Shown piece by piece: positions 1-8,226 of a stretch of DNA of 14,086 nt. Source of the stretch: Acidobacteriota bacterium (GTDB lineage: Bacteria > Acidobacteriota > Terriglobia > Terriglobales > Acidobacteriaceae); the NCBI GenBank assembly GCA_021793595.1, contig JAJYSL010000101.1, positions 1-14,086 on the forward strand, written 5' to 3'. The stretch's first letter is position 1; every line of letters starts with the position of its first letter. The position numbers and the translations under genes were made by a program. The notes beneath the pieces were generated by a model, which saw nothing but the letters and a program-made list of their open reading frames with translations, searched no databases and was not told where the DNA came from.

Positions 1-291
1 GGACGGCAGCCGAGAGCGTCGCAAAAATTCTTCGACAAGTACCAGGACAAAATTTTGTTCGGGACGGACGCGACTCCGCATGCGCCGGATGTGCCGCAGC
101 AGATTTTCGGGGATCGGCTGTATGAAATCTATTACAGATTTTTCGAGACGAATGACGAGTATTTCGACTATGCGCCTGCACCGAAGCCGCCGCAGGGGAG
201 GTGGGAGATTTCTGGGATCAATCTGCCGGATCAAATTTTGCAGAAGGTTTACAACGGCAATGCGAGGCGAGAATTGGGTTTTGAAAGCTGA
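1..291 (+). CDS. Amidohydrolase family protein, C-terminal fragment
   Basis: The frame is open from the first base and stops at 289-291, so only the last 96 residues of the protein are present. The fragment matches the C-terminal part of Amidohydro_2-type TIM-barrel metal-dependent hydrolases. Near its start is a strand reading KILFGTD, whose Asp corresponds to the conserved metal- or base-contributing Asp late in the barrel. Next comes a helical stretch (YRFFETNDEYFDY), and the end (LPDQILQKVYNGNARREL) is the usual closing helix with an N-A-x-R element. The substrate cannot be told from this piece; family members include decarboxylases and lactone or amide hydrolases. It lies upstream of serS on the same strand, separated by 186 bp containing a stem-loop, so the two are probably separate transcription units. 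Family assignment is fairly secure; the specific reaction is unknown. Confidence 0.8.
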   Translation, partial: GRQPRASQKFFDKYQDKILFGTDATPHAPDVPQQIFGDRLYEIYYRFFETNDEYFDYAPAPKPPQGRWEISGINLPDQILQKVYNGNARRELGFES

Positions 292-342
292 GGTGATTTT
301 CTCCGTCCCGTGCTGGCCGGTTGGGATGATGAGTTTTTTCTT

Positions 343-375
343 CCCCACTCAAGCCAAAAGAAGGCTTGAATGGGG
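343..375 (+). terminator. Imperfect 13-bp stem-loop, possible terminator or dispersed palindrome
   Basis: The arms CCCCACTCAAGCC (343-355) and GGCTTGAATGGGG (363-375) pair over 13 positions with one mismatch around a 7-nt loop (AAAAGAA). It sits 52 bp after the amidohydrolase stop and before serS. A short T run occurs only at 392-396, not directly after the stem, so it is not a classic intrinsic terminator. It could instead be a repetitive palindromic element. Confidence 0.4.
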
Positions 376-477
376 CCCTTGGCTCATCCGGATTTTTGCA
401 TTGTGAATGTCTTTACATCCCACATCTTAAAAACGAGCTGTTGAGGGCACCCAGGTTCAGTCATCCCTGTAAAATGA

Positions 478-1773
478 ATGCTTATGCTTGATTTGGGATT
501 TGTGCGGGCAAACCTGGCACAGGTGAGGGAGAAGCTTGGCCGACGCGGGGCGGATGTTGCCGCAATGTTGGGTGGCTTTGAGGAACTGGATCGAATCCGT
601 CGGGCGGCGATTACGCAGTCGGAAAGTTTGAAGGCGGAGCGGAACCAGATTTCTGGTGAGGTCGCGAGGCGGAAGCAGAAGGGTGAGGACGCCGCGGAGT
701 TGATGGATCGGACGCGATCCATGAAAGAGGAGATTGAGCGCTGCACGGCGGATGCGGCTGCGGCAGAGCAACAGATGCAGGCGGTGCTGCAGCAGATTCC
801 TAATTTGCCGGCGGAGAGTGTGCCGGATGGAATTTCCGCTGAGGACAACGTTGAGGTTCGGCGGTGGGGTACGCCGCGGACGTTTGATTTTGCTCCGAAG
901 CCGCATTGGGAACTGGGCGAGCATTTAGGCATTTTGAATTTTGAGCAAGCGGCGAAGATTTCCGGCGCTCGTTTTGCGGTGTACTGGGATGCGGGGGCGC
1001 GACTGGAGCGGGCGCTGGCGAATTTCATGCTCGACCTGCACACCGGAACGCATGGGTATCGTGAGGTGTTGCCGCCGTTCATGGTGAATGAGGCCTCGCT
1101 GTTTGGAACGGGGCAGCTGCCGAAGTTTAAAGAGGATTTATTTCATTGCGAAGGCAGCGACCACTGGATGATTCCGACGGCGGAGGTCCCGCTGACGAAT
1201 CTGTATCGCGACGACATTCTGGAAGAGAAGCAGCTGCCGATTTCGGTAACGGCTTGGACGCCGTGTTTTCGCGCTGAGGCGGGCGCGTACGGAAAAGATG
1301 TGCGCGGGCTGGTGCGGCAGCATCAATTCCAGAAGGTAGAGCTGGTGAAGTTTGTGACGCCGGAACAATCGTATGCTGAGCATGAGAGGCTGACGGCGCA
1401 CGCCGAGGCGGTTTTGCAGGCGCTGGGGTTGCCGTATCGAGTGATGAACTTGTGCGCGGGGGATTTGGGATTTTCCGCGGCGAAGACCTATGACCTGGAA
1501 GTGTGGCTGCCGGGACAGAACTTATATCGCGAGATTTCTTCGTGTTCGAACTTTGAGGCGTTCCAGGCGCGGCGCGCGAATATTCGTTATCGACCGCAGG
1601 GGCAGAAGAAGACGGAGTTTGTGCACACGCTGAATGGCAGCGGGCTGGCGGTGGGGCGGACGTGGCTGGCGATCGTGGAGAATTATCAGAACGCGGATGG
1701 GAGCGTTGCGCTTCCTGCTGCGCTGCAGCCGTATATGGGTGGGCTGAAAGCGATTGAGCCTGGATCGAATTGA
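478..1773 (+). CDS. serS: Seryl-tRNA synthetase
   Basis: This cytoplasmic class II aminoacyl-tRNA synthetase charges tRNA-Ser (and tRNA-Sec where present) with serine via a seryl-adenylate. At 431 residues it has the normal bacterial length. Residues 1-110 form the tRNA-binding antiparallel coiled-coil arm, rich in Glu, Lys, Arg and Gln. The catalytic core follows: TAEVPLTNL, the class II motif 2 region ([20 protein letters not shown]) and the HQFQKVEL strand, then the motif 3 region with [15 protein letters not shown] and [11 protein letters not shown]. The start is ambiguous. ATG at 478 gives MLMLDLGF, while ATG at 484 gives MLDLGF, which fits the usual SerRS N-terminus better. Neither has a clear Shine-Dalgarno sequence. 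The two genes downstream are on the same strand, but a 96-bp gap makes an operon uncertain. Confidence 0.97.
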   Translation: MLMLDLGFVRANLAQVREKLGRRGADVAAMLGGFEELDRIRRAAITQSESLKAERNQISGEVARRKQKGEDAAELMDRTRSMKEEIERCTADAAAAEQQMQAVLQQIPNLPAESVPDGISAEDNVEVRRWGTPRTFDFAPKPHWELGEHLGILNFEQAAKISGARFAVYWDAGARLERALANFMLDLHTGTHGYREVLPPFMVNEASLFGTGQLPKFKEDLFHCEGSDHWMIPTAEVPLTNLYRDDILEEKQLPISVTAWTPCFRAEAGAYGKDVRGLVRQHQFQKVELVKFVTPEQSYAEHERLTAHAEAVLQALGLPYRVMNLCAGDLGFSAAKTYDLEVWLPGQNLYREISSCSNFEAFQARRANIRYRPQGQKKTEFVHTLNGSGLAVGRTWLAIVENYQNADGSVALPAALQPYMGGLKAIEPGSN

Positions 1774-1869
1774 ATGCTTTTTCAGCGTGACTAGCCCTGG
1801 GTCTCAAGGGCGAGAACTGGGGCGCCCAGGTTTGCGCAACATGAAGATTGGGCGGTTGAGGTAGAAGAG

Positions 1870-2235
1870 ATGAAGAAAATTCTTCGCAGCTACATTTTCT
1901 GGACGTATCAGCGGGGCAGCGCGCATTACGACGTGATGGTGACGCTGATTCTGTTGTTCATTTTTGTGTCGCCGCGCTTTATCAACTTTCACGATCGGCC
2001 GGTGGAGCGGACGCTGCCGCCGAGCCAGGTGCTGGTGAAGACGGATGGGCAGAACGGATTGACGTACCAGATTGATGTGGCAACCCTGTCTTCATTCAAA
2101 TATGCCGGCGATTTGAATCATGAGATTCAAGCGGCCATCACGCCCATTTCCGGCAACGTGACTATTGACCGCTACGAAGCGGTGAAGGGCGCGGATGGCA
2201 AGACGATCGCGTACCGCGTGTTGGCGCACCGATAA
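1870..2235 (+). CDS. Conserved hypothetical protein with one N-terminal membrane span
   Basis: The protein has 121 residues. A basic N-terminus (MKKILRSY) is followed by one hydrophobic segment at about residues 22-34 (VMVTLILLFIFVS), then a polar C-terminal domain of about 85 residues. The charge pattern suggests an inner-membrane anchor with the domain in the periplasm. I know no functional domain in it. The N-terminal stretch around QRGSAHYDVMVTLILLFIF resembles a protein I associate with acidobacterial genomes, but that is recollection, not a search. A GAGG ribosome-binding site at 1858-1861 supports the ATG at 1870. The LolA-like gene follows on the same strand after 123 bp, so a role linked to envelope lipoprotein handling is possible but only inferred from position. 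No catalytic residues stand out. Confidence 0.75.
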   Translation: MKKILRSYIFWTYQRGSAHYDVMVTLILLFIFVSPRFINFHDRPVERTLPPSQVLVKTDGQNGLTYQIDVATLSSFKYAGDLNHEIQAAITPISGNVTIDRYEAVKGADGKTIAYRVLAHR

Positions 2236-2358
2236 AAGCGATTCCGCAAAGCGAAAAAAACCGGAGTAACAAGGCAGAGACCCGCCTGCAGCGCGGGTTT
2301 CAGGCGTGCCGGCAGAAGCATCCAACGTAGTAGCCGTTGCGAGTTCAGGAAGGAAGCC

Positions 2359-3096
2359 ATGAGGGGAAAGATGTCCGTTTCAGGGTGTCGATGTGGGGCG
2401 ATAAAGATGTTGTCGGTGGCCGTGGCGGTGTTGCTCTGTGCGGGCATGGGATGGGCGCAGGCACCGGCCAACGGAGATTTAAACCACGTGCTGGCGCAGT
2501 TGGATAGCGCGGCGGCGAAGTTTCATTCCGCAAAAGCGGATTTTCAGTGGGACCAGTTTGAGCGGGTGGTGAGCAGCACGGATACGCAGGCAGGAGTGAT
2601 CTACTTCGACGGTTCGGGCGCGGGGATGCGAGTCGCCATCGACATTTTAACGGCAGATGGACAGCCGGCGAAGAAAACCGTCGTGTACAGCGATGGAGTA
2701 CTGAAGTTTTTTCAACCGCAGATTGACCAGATGACGGTATTTCACGCGGGCGAGAAGCAAGGGCAATATGAGAGCTATCTGACACTTGGATTTGGCGGCA
2801 GCGGAAGCGAGCTGAAGAAGAGCTGGGACATTACGTATCAGGGCATGGAAACGATTGACGGAGTGCAGACGGCCAAGCTGGACCTGGTGAGCAAAGAGGC
2901 CAGCGTGCGCGCGAATTTTTCGCATGTCACCATTTGGGTGGATCCGAAGCGCGCGGTTTCGCTGAAGCAGATACTGTATGAGCCTTCCGGCGATACGCGG
3001 ACCGCATACTACAAAAATATTGAGTACAACAAGAAAATTTCGCCGTCGGTGTTCAAGATCAAGACAAACTCGAAGACGCAGGTGGTGCAGAAATAG
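2359..3096 (+). CDS. LolA-like outer-membrane lipoprotein carrier homologue
   Basis: This is a predicted secreted periplasmic protein of 245 residues. Residues 1-35 look like a Sec signal peptide: basic start, hydrophobic core LSVAVAVLLCAGM, and AQA as a type I cleavage site before Pro36. The mature part has the LolA/LppX-like layout, an amphipathic helix (LNHVLAQLDSAAAKFHSAKADFQW) followed by successive beta strands that would form the half-barrel holding lipid acyl chains. Strands such as GVIYFDGSGAGMRVAI and VVYSDGVLKFFQPQIDQMTVF match the family style. LolA shuttles lipoproteins from LolCDE to the outer membrane. Divergent LolA-like proteins also carry other lipids, so orthology to true LolA is not established. 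AGGAAGG at 2347-2353 lies 5 nt before the ATG and fixes the start. The last 38 bp overlap the convergent glycosyltransferase gene. Confidence 0.8.
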   Translation: MRGKMSVSGCRCGAIKMLSVAVAVLLCAGMGWAQAPANGDLNHVLAQLDSAAAKFHSAKADFQWDQFERVVSSTDTQAGVIYFDGSGAGMRVAIDILTADGQPAKKTVVYSDGVLKFFQPQIDQMTVFHAGEKQGQYESYLTLGFGGSGSELKKSWDITYQGMETIDGVQTAKLDLVSKEASVRANFSHVTIWVDPKRAVSLKQILYEPSGDTRTAYYKNIEYNKKISPSVFKIKTNSKTQVVQK

Positions 3097-4450
3097 CGGA
3101 TGGCCGGGGAGTTCGCACGGTGAGAGCGGCGGCGGCGAGGATAAAGATCATGGGGAAACATTCGAGGGTGTAGCGGGCTTCGGGACTTTCGACAGTGAGC
3201 AGCAACAGGCTGCGGGCAATGGCATAGGCCACCATGAGCGGCGCGAATGGAACGTGCTTGCGCAGGCCCCAGGCGGCCAGCAGCAGGTAGACGAGGTTCA
3301 GACCGGCGTAGGCCCAGGAGAAGATGGTCTCGGCGGGGTGGTGCTGATACTGCCACCAGCGCAACTCAATCCACAGTTGCTCGGTGCGAGGGCGCAGCCA
3401 CATATCGGCCAGGCGCAGCAGCGGCATCGCAATGTAGTAGCGGATGGGATGGCGATCAATGCGCTGCTGGGCGAGTTGATTGAATTGCGCATCGAGGGCC
3501 GGCGACATGATGTTGGTCTTGTTGTATTCGTTGAACAGCTTCGCCGTCTCTGCTTTTTCCCCGGGAGAATCGAAGGCGCGGGAGGGAAGCAGAGTGACGT
3601 CGAGGGGTGAGCCGTTCACATTCCAGTAGGTGTCGGCGGTTGATGTGTACTCAGCGGCCCAGGATTTCACCCAGCGAATCCAACCGTGAGGAACAAATTC
3701 ATTCGGGTCGTTGGCGTAGCGGGGAGCGAGGGGCTGGAAAGTGTGCAGGCTGATTTCGTTGCGAATGGTCCAGGGAACGAATGGGATCATCGCCAGCAAA
3801 GTGCAAAAAATGGCGAGCTGGAAGCTGCGCCCAGCGGGAACTTTCGTGCGCGTGTACCAGAACATGGCAGGCACCAGGACGAGACCGAGCAGAGGACCAT
3901 CGGGGCGCAGCAAGGCGCTGTAACTGATGCTGAAGACCAATACCCAGAACCAGGCGGTGAAGCCGGGGCGCTCGACATAGCGTGCGAGAGCATAGAGGCC
4001 CAGCGCAATACAGAACAGCGTGGGAGTTTCGGTCAGCGGCGAAGCGACATAGTTGGCGGTGAAGGGGCACAAGGCCGCCAGGTAGAGAGCGGCGATTCCA
4101 GCGCGGCGTGAAATGGCGCGAACGCAGAAGCCGGCAACCAACATGCAGGTGGCCAGGTCGATGACGGCCTGGATCACTAGTATGGGAGTGTAATGTTCGA
4201 CGCCGAAGATGAGGAAGCAGAGAGCGAGAAAGAGCGGATAGCCGGGGAGGCGTACCAAGGTGGGCTCGATGCCGTGGATGCGCATCAACCCGAAGGTTCC
4301 ATGCCAGAACCAGTTGCGGGCAATCTCTCCGTAGACCAGCGTGTCGCCTTCAATGACCGGATAATAGTGGATGAACCAGAGCCGCAGCAGCAGACCCAGG
4401 AGCAGCGCGACAACGGTGGATCGAGTAGCTTGGCGCAGCAAGAAACGCAT
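3059..4450 (-). CDS. GT39/ArnT-like membrane glycosyltransferase
   Basis: This is a polytopic inner-membrane protein of 463 residues with roughly nine to eleven hydrophobic segments. It resembles the PMT/ArnT superfamily (GT-C fold), whose members move a sugar from a polyprenyl-phosphate donor to a protein, lipid A or another acceptor on the periplasmic side. Directly after the first span comes PVIEGDTLVYGEIARNW. The acidic Asp36 sits where ArnT/PMT enzymes have the catalytic Asp of the first periplasmic loop. Further family-like features are RLPGYPLFLA, the TETPTLF segment in a later span, and a soluble C-terminal-side region with WIRWVKSWAAEY. Donor and acceptor cannot be predicted. The gene is divergent from the trifunctional synthase gene (94-bp gap) and convergent with the LolA-like gene. 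No strong Shine-Dalgarno sequence precedes the ATG at 4450. Confidence 0.85.
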   Translation of the reverse strand: MRFLLRQATRSTVVALLLGLLLRLWFIHYYPVIEGDTLVYGEIARNWFWHGTFGLMRIHGIEPTLVRLPGYPLFLALCFLIFGVEHYTPILVIQAVIDLATCMLVAGFCVRAISRRAGIAALYLAALCPFTANYVASPLTETPTLFCIALGLYALARYVERPGFTAWFWVLVFSISYSALLRPDGPLLGLVLVPAMFWYTRTKVPAGRSFQLAIFCTLLAMIPFVPWTIRNEISLHTFQPLAPRYANDPNEFVPHGWIRWVKSWAAEYTSTADTYWNVNGSPLDVTLLPSRAFDSPGEKAETAKLFNEYNKTNIMSPALDAQFNQLAQQRIDRHPIRYYIAMPLLRLADMWLRPRTEQLWIELRWWQYQHHPAETIFSWAYAGLNLVYLLLAAWGLRKHVPFAPLMVAYAIARSLLLLTVESPEARYTLECFPMIFILAAAALTVRTPRPSAISAPPASSSLS

Positions 4451-4544
4451 CGATTATGAATCATACAGCTTCGCCAACTTTTACAGATAGTTTGGATATG
4501 AGAACAGACCCGACTACGATAGACGCTACGAACTTAGTTCCAGA

Positions 4545-7500
4545 ATGATCAAGCCAATCTTCTACGATCCCGGACGGAAGCGATGGAAGCGCCTGCGGCG
4601 CATCCTTGACATCATTGCTGTGTTGTCGACAGTGGTGCTGGTTGCTTTCGGGATCAACGTGCTGCGGCGGGAGCGGTTGCCGGAGCTGCTGCTGCCGACG
4701 CCGAAGCGCAATTATCGGCCGTTGACGGAACCTTCCTACCGGCCAAGAACGCGATACAGCCAGCTGTTGCTGCAACGCAAGCGGCATCGGCGTCCTTCGG
4801 ACATCCCGCTGAACTTCGGCGAAGGGCTGCGAGCGGCGTTCTATGTCGACTATGACGCGGCCAGTCTTGTTTCCTTAAAAGAACACGTCCACGATATCGA
4901 TTTGCTGTTTACGGATTGGCTGCACGTGGTGACGCCCGATGGAGAATTGACCGCCTATACGCTGGATAACCGCGCGTTTGCCCCGGTGGACGCTACCGGC
5001 GTGCATAACATCGATCCGGATCACAAAGTGGAGCAAGCGATTGCACAAGCACACGAAGATACAGAAGTATTTCCGATGGTCAGCAATTTCGATCAGTTGA
5101 AGGGGGATTTTCAATCGGCCATCGTTGGGAAGTTTTTGATGAACCGGGCGTCGCAGTCCAGATTTGAAAAGCAGGTAATGGAATTGCTGGGCGCCAATCC
5201 CCGCTATCACGGGATTGCATTGGACCTGGAGGCGATTCCATCGGACGCGCAGCCGGCGTATAGGAAGATGGTTGCCGACCTGTATGCGCAGATGCATCCG
5301 CTGCATCTGCGTCTCTATATCAACGTGCCGGTGGACGACGACGACTGGGATTTTAAGTACTATGCGGCGCACACGGATGGCGTAATCCTGATGGATTACG
5401 ACCAGCACGAACCGTCGAGCGCGCCGGGACCGGTGGCAGGCCAGGAGTGGTTCATTCGCAACCTGAAGGCAGCGCTGAAAGCGATTCCGCGGACAAAATT
5501 GATCTGCAGCATTGGCGATTACGGTTACGACTGGACGCTACCGATGGCCGGGGACAAGAAGCACAAGGGCGCCGTCAAGGCTTTGGACGCCGACGATCTG
5601 GCGGTACAGGATGCGTGGCAGGAGGCGTCAGACTCAGACGCAGCGCCGGTGATGGATACAGATTCGCTGAACATGCATTTCGCGTACGAGGATGAGGACG
5701 CGCATACCCGTCACGAGGTGTGGTATCTGGATGCGGTGACGGCGATGAACGAGATGCGTGCTGCGCGTGAACTGGGCATCTATACATTTGCGCTGTGGCG
5801 GCTGGGGAGTGAAGATCCCACGCTATGGAATATCTGGAACAAGCCGATGGATCCAGACGCGGCGCAATTGCTGTCGACGATTTATCCGGGCGCGAACGTG
5901 AACACGGAGGGAGACGGCGACATTCTGAAGGTGATCGGCAGGCCGCAGGACGGCAAGCGGACGATCCAGATTGATCCCGACTCCAACCTGGCCGTGAGCC
6001 AGGTAATCCACACCTTTCCACAGCCGTACACGCTGCTGCAGTACGGCTATCATCCCCACGAGCTAGCGCTGACCTTTGACGACGGGCCGGATCCGACATG
6101 GACACCGAAAATCCTCGACGTTCTGAAACGCGAGCATGCTTCCGCGACATTCATGGTGATTGGCGAAGAAGCGCTGAACAACACGGGATTGCTGAAGCGG
6201 TATTACAAAGATGGGCATGAGGTTGGCAACCATACATTCACGCATCCCGACATCAGCCAGATTTCGAGGCGCCAACTGGACCTGGAACTGAATGGAACGG
6301 AGCGATTGTTTGCGGCAGAGCTGGGGGTGCAGCCGCTTTTCTTTCGGCCGCCGTATTCGATCGACCAGGAGCCGGACACGAATGATCAGGCCGCGCCGGT
6401 CGACCGGATTGAGCAGATGGGCTACATCATCGTCGGCGACAAAATCGATACGGACGACTGGCAGGAGCATCCGAGAAAAACGCCGAGGGAGATTGTGGAT
6501 GCGGTGCTGCATCAACTGGAGGTGATGAAGACCGAGCCGCAGTTTCGCGGCAGCATCATTCTGATGCATGACGGCGGCGGAGATCGCTCAGTTACAGTGG
6601 CGACGCTTCCATTGCTGATCGATACGTTGCGTGCGAAAGGCTACAAGATTGTTCCCGTGTCCGAGTTGATCGGCAAGACGCGAGATCAGGTGATGCCGCC
6701 GATTCCTCCGAAGCAACGCTGGCAAGCGCGCATCGATGCCGTCGCTTTCTGGTTTCTGTCATTTTTTGCGCATACGGTCGTCCTGGTCTTTTTCGTGGGC
6801 GACATCCTGATGACGGGCCGGTTGCTGATTGTAGGCTTGTTCGCTGTTATCGATCGTGTACATAAACGAAAGCTCTATCCCGGAGCGGAAGAATACCTGC
6901 CGCAGGTGGCGGTGCTGATTCCGGCCTACAACGAAGACAAAGTGATCGCGCGGACGATTCGTTCGGTCCTGGGGTCGAACTATCCCAAGCTGCGGGTGGT
7001 GGTGATCGACGATGGCTCGACGGACAACACGCTGGAAGCGGCGCGTGCGGCGATGCCGGCGGAAATGGAGTCCGGCAGGTTGCTGGTGGTGACACATCCG
7101 AACGGTGGCAAGGCACAGGCGTTGAATTATGGTCTACAGTTCGTCACCGAAGAGGTCTACGTCGGGATCGATGCGGACACGGTGATTGCGCCGGATGCGA
7201 TTGCGAAGTTGATTCCGCGCATGGCCGATCCGAAGGTGGGCGCGGTGGCGGGCAATGCCAAGGTCGGCAATCGCGTTAATCTTTGGACGCGGTGGCAGGC
7301 GCTGGAATACATCACCAGCCAGAATTTTGAACGACGTGCGCTGGATTTGTTCAACGTGGTAACGGTGGTGCCGGGCGCCATTGGAGCTTGGCGCACGGCG
7401 GCGGTGAAGAAGGCAGGCGGGTACCACGTGAACACGGTGGCGGAAGATGCCGACCTGACGATGAACCTGCTGCAGCAGGGATGCAAGGTGGTGTACGAAG

Positions 7501-8054
7501 ACCGCGCCTTCGCATTTACAGAAGCGCCGGCCAATATGCGCAGCCTGATGCGACAGAGATTCCGCTGGTCATTCGGGATTTTGCAGGCGGTGGTGAAACA
7601 CCGCGGAGCGTTCTTGCGGCACCGCGCGATGGGCTTGTTCGCGTTACCGAACATGGTTATTTTTCAAATTATTTTGCCGTTGTTTTCACCATTTATTGAC
7701 TTGATGTTTATTGCCGGAGTTGCGAACTACGTCATCAATCGACATTTCCATCCAGTGGCGGCGAATGCAGCCAGCTTCGACAAGCTGATCATTTATTTCA
7801 TGGCATTCCTGGTGGTGGATTTTCTGGCGTCGAGCCTGGCGTTTCTGCTGGAGCCGCGCCACGCCAGCAATAAGGGTGATGGATGGCTGCTGTTCCACAT
7901 CTGGATTCAGCGATTCACGTATCGACAAGTTTTCTCCCTGGTGCTGCTGAAAACGATCAAGCGCGCCATTGATGGCCGTCCGTTCGCGTGGGAGAAGCAG
8001 GAACGCACGGCGCGGCTTTCCAAGAACACGGAACGTGCGACGCTCAGCAGGTAA
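4545..8054 (+). CDS. Trifunctional GH18-like / NodB polysaccharide deacetylase / GT2 synthase
   Basis: This protein of 1169 residues probably makes and trims an N-acetylhexosamine polymer. An N-terminal span (residues 20-37) follows a very basic start, so the next domains should be periplasmic. Residues about 85-425 are GH18-like, with GIALDLEAIP carrying Asp227 and Glu229. Residues about 505-715 are a NodB (CE4) deacetylase with all motifs: TFDDGPDP (Asp512, Asp513), HTFTH (His563, His567), RPPYS (601-605), DTDDW (635-639) and LMHDGGG (His675, Asp676). Hydrophobic segments at about 733-772 lead to a GT2 domain with DDGS (822-825), DAD (876-878), EDAD (967-970) and QRFRW (1004-1008), typical of processive synthases such as PgaC/NodC. 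More spans follow at about 1030-1115. This three-domain class is known in databases as GH18_trifunctional, but it is hardly characterised. A weak promoter-like pair TTTGGA/TACGAT lies at 4491-4520. Confidence 0.93.
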   Translation: MIKPIFYDPGRKRWKRLRRILDIIAVLSTVVLVAFGINVLRRERLPELLLPTPKRNYRPLTEPSYRPRTRYSQLLLQRKRHRRPSDIPLNFGEGLRAAFYVDYDAASLVSLKEHVHDIDLLFTDWLHVVTPDGELTAYTLDNRAFAPVDATGVHNIDPDHKVEQAIAQAHEDTEVFPMVSNFDQLKGDFQSAIVGKFLMNRASQSRFEKQVMELLGANPRYHGIALDLEAIPSDAQPAYRKMVADLYAQMHPLHLRLYINVPVDDDDWDFKYYAAHTDGVILMDYDQHEPSSAPGPVAGQEWFIRNLKAALKAIPRTKLICSIGDYGYDWTLPMAGDKKHKGAVKALDADDLAVQDAWQEASDSDAAPVMDTDSLNMHFAYEDEDAHTRHEVWYLDAVTAMNEMRAARELGIYTFALWRLGSEDPTLWNIWNKPMDPDAAQLLSTIYPGANVNTEGDGDILKVIGRPQDGKRTIQIDPDSNLAVSQVIHTFPQPYTLLQYGYHPHELALTFDDGPDPTWTPKILDVLKREHASATFMVIGEEALNNTGLLKRYYKDGHEVGNHTFTHPDISQISRRQLDLELNGTERLFAAELGVQPLFFRPPYSIDQEPDTNDQAAPVDRIEQMGYIIVGDKIDTDDWQEHPRKTPREIVDAVLHQLEVMKTEPQFRGSIILMHDGGGDRSVTVATLPLLIDTLRAKGYKIVPVSELIGKTRDQVMPPIPPKQRWQARIDAVAFWFLSFFAHTVVLVFFVGDILMTGRLLIVGLFAVIDRVHKRKLYPGAEEYLPQVAVLIPAYNEDKVIARTIRSVLGSNYPKLRVVVIDDGSTDNTLEAARAAMPAEMESGRLLVVTHPNGGKAQALNYGLQFVTEEVYVGIDADTVIAPDAIAKLIPRMADPKVGAVAGNAKVGNRVNLWTRWQALEYITSQNFERRALDLFNVVTVVPGAIGAWRTAAVKKAGGYHVNTVAEDADLTMNLLQQGCKVVYEDRAFAFTEAPANMRSLMRQRFRWSFGILQAVVKHRGAFLRHRAMGLFALPNMVIFQIILPLFSPFIDLMFIAGVANYVINRHFHPVAANAASFDKLIIYFMAFLVVDFLASSLAFLLEPRHASNKGDGWLLFHIWIQRFTYRQVFSLVLLKTIKRAIDGRPFAWEKQERTARLSKNTERATLSR

Positions 8055-8165
8055 CTGATTGCGGAACCGCGAAATCGCTTCTTGGTCGCGCAGAGGTCTT
8101 CTGTGGCAGCCGCAAGATTCGCTGTATGCACCACCGCCATCGAGAGGCCATGTACTTCAAGAATT

Positions 8166-8194
8166 TTGATAGGCTAGTCGAAACGCTCTAACTT
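8166..8194 (+). promoter_or_regulatory. Candidate sigma70-like promoter for the PA2779-family gene
   Basis: TTGATA (8166-8171, five of six matches to the -35 consensus) is followed by a 17-nt spacer and TAACTT (8189-8194, only three of six to the -10 consensus). Transcription would start near 8201, giving a leader of about 26 nt before the ATG at 8227. The -10 match is poor, so this is tentative. Confidence 0.28.
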
Positions 8195-8216
8195 TGAGAG
8201 CTACCATCCCCTTATC

Positions 8217-8222
8217 GGAGGT
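8217..8222 (+). promoter_or_regulatory. Ribosome-binding site GGAGGT that fixes the start at 8227
   Basis: A perfect GGAGGT ends 4 nt before the ATG at 8227. It selects this start over the in-frame ATG 33 bp upstream at 8194, which would place a polar stretch before the signal sequence. Confidence 0.8.
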
Positions 8223-8226
8223 ACCA

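Noticed and set aside
384..1082. 232-codon open frame on the minus strand
   Set aside because: It lies opposite serS, is Ser/Arg-rich with no domain character, and is explained by the codon bias of the real gene.
1127..1807. 226-codon open frame on the minus strand
   Set aside because: Antisense to the catalytic half of serS, low complexity (Pro, Ser, Ala, Arg), no ribosome-binding site.
2280..2298. 6-bp hairpin before the LolA-like gene as a terminator
   Set aside because: ACCCGC/GCGGGT with a 7-nt loop is short, competes with an alternative GCCTG/CAGGC pairing, and has only a two-base T extension.
2978..4111. Long plus-strand open frames (2978-3610 and 3686-4111)
   Set aside because: They run opposite the membrane glycosyltransferase, whose transmembrane pattern and PMT-like motif are convincing; their translations are Gly/Arg/Gln-rich without a fold.
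4451..4544. Shared regulatory region between the divergent glycosyltransferase and trifunctional genes
   Set aside because: Only weak promoter-like hexamers (TTTGGA/TACGAT at 4491-4520) and no palindromic operator could be seen, so no feature is called.
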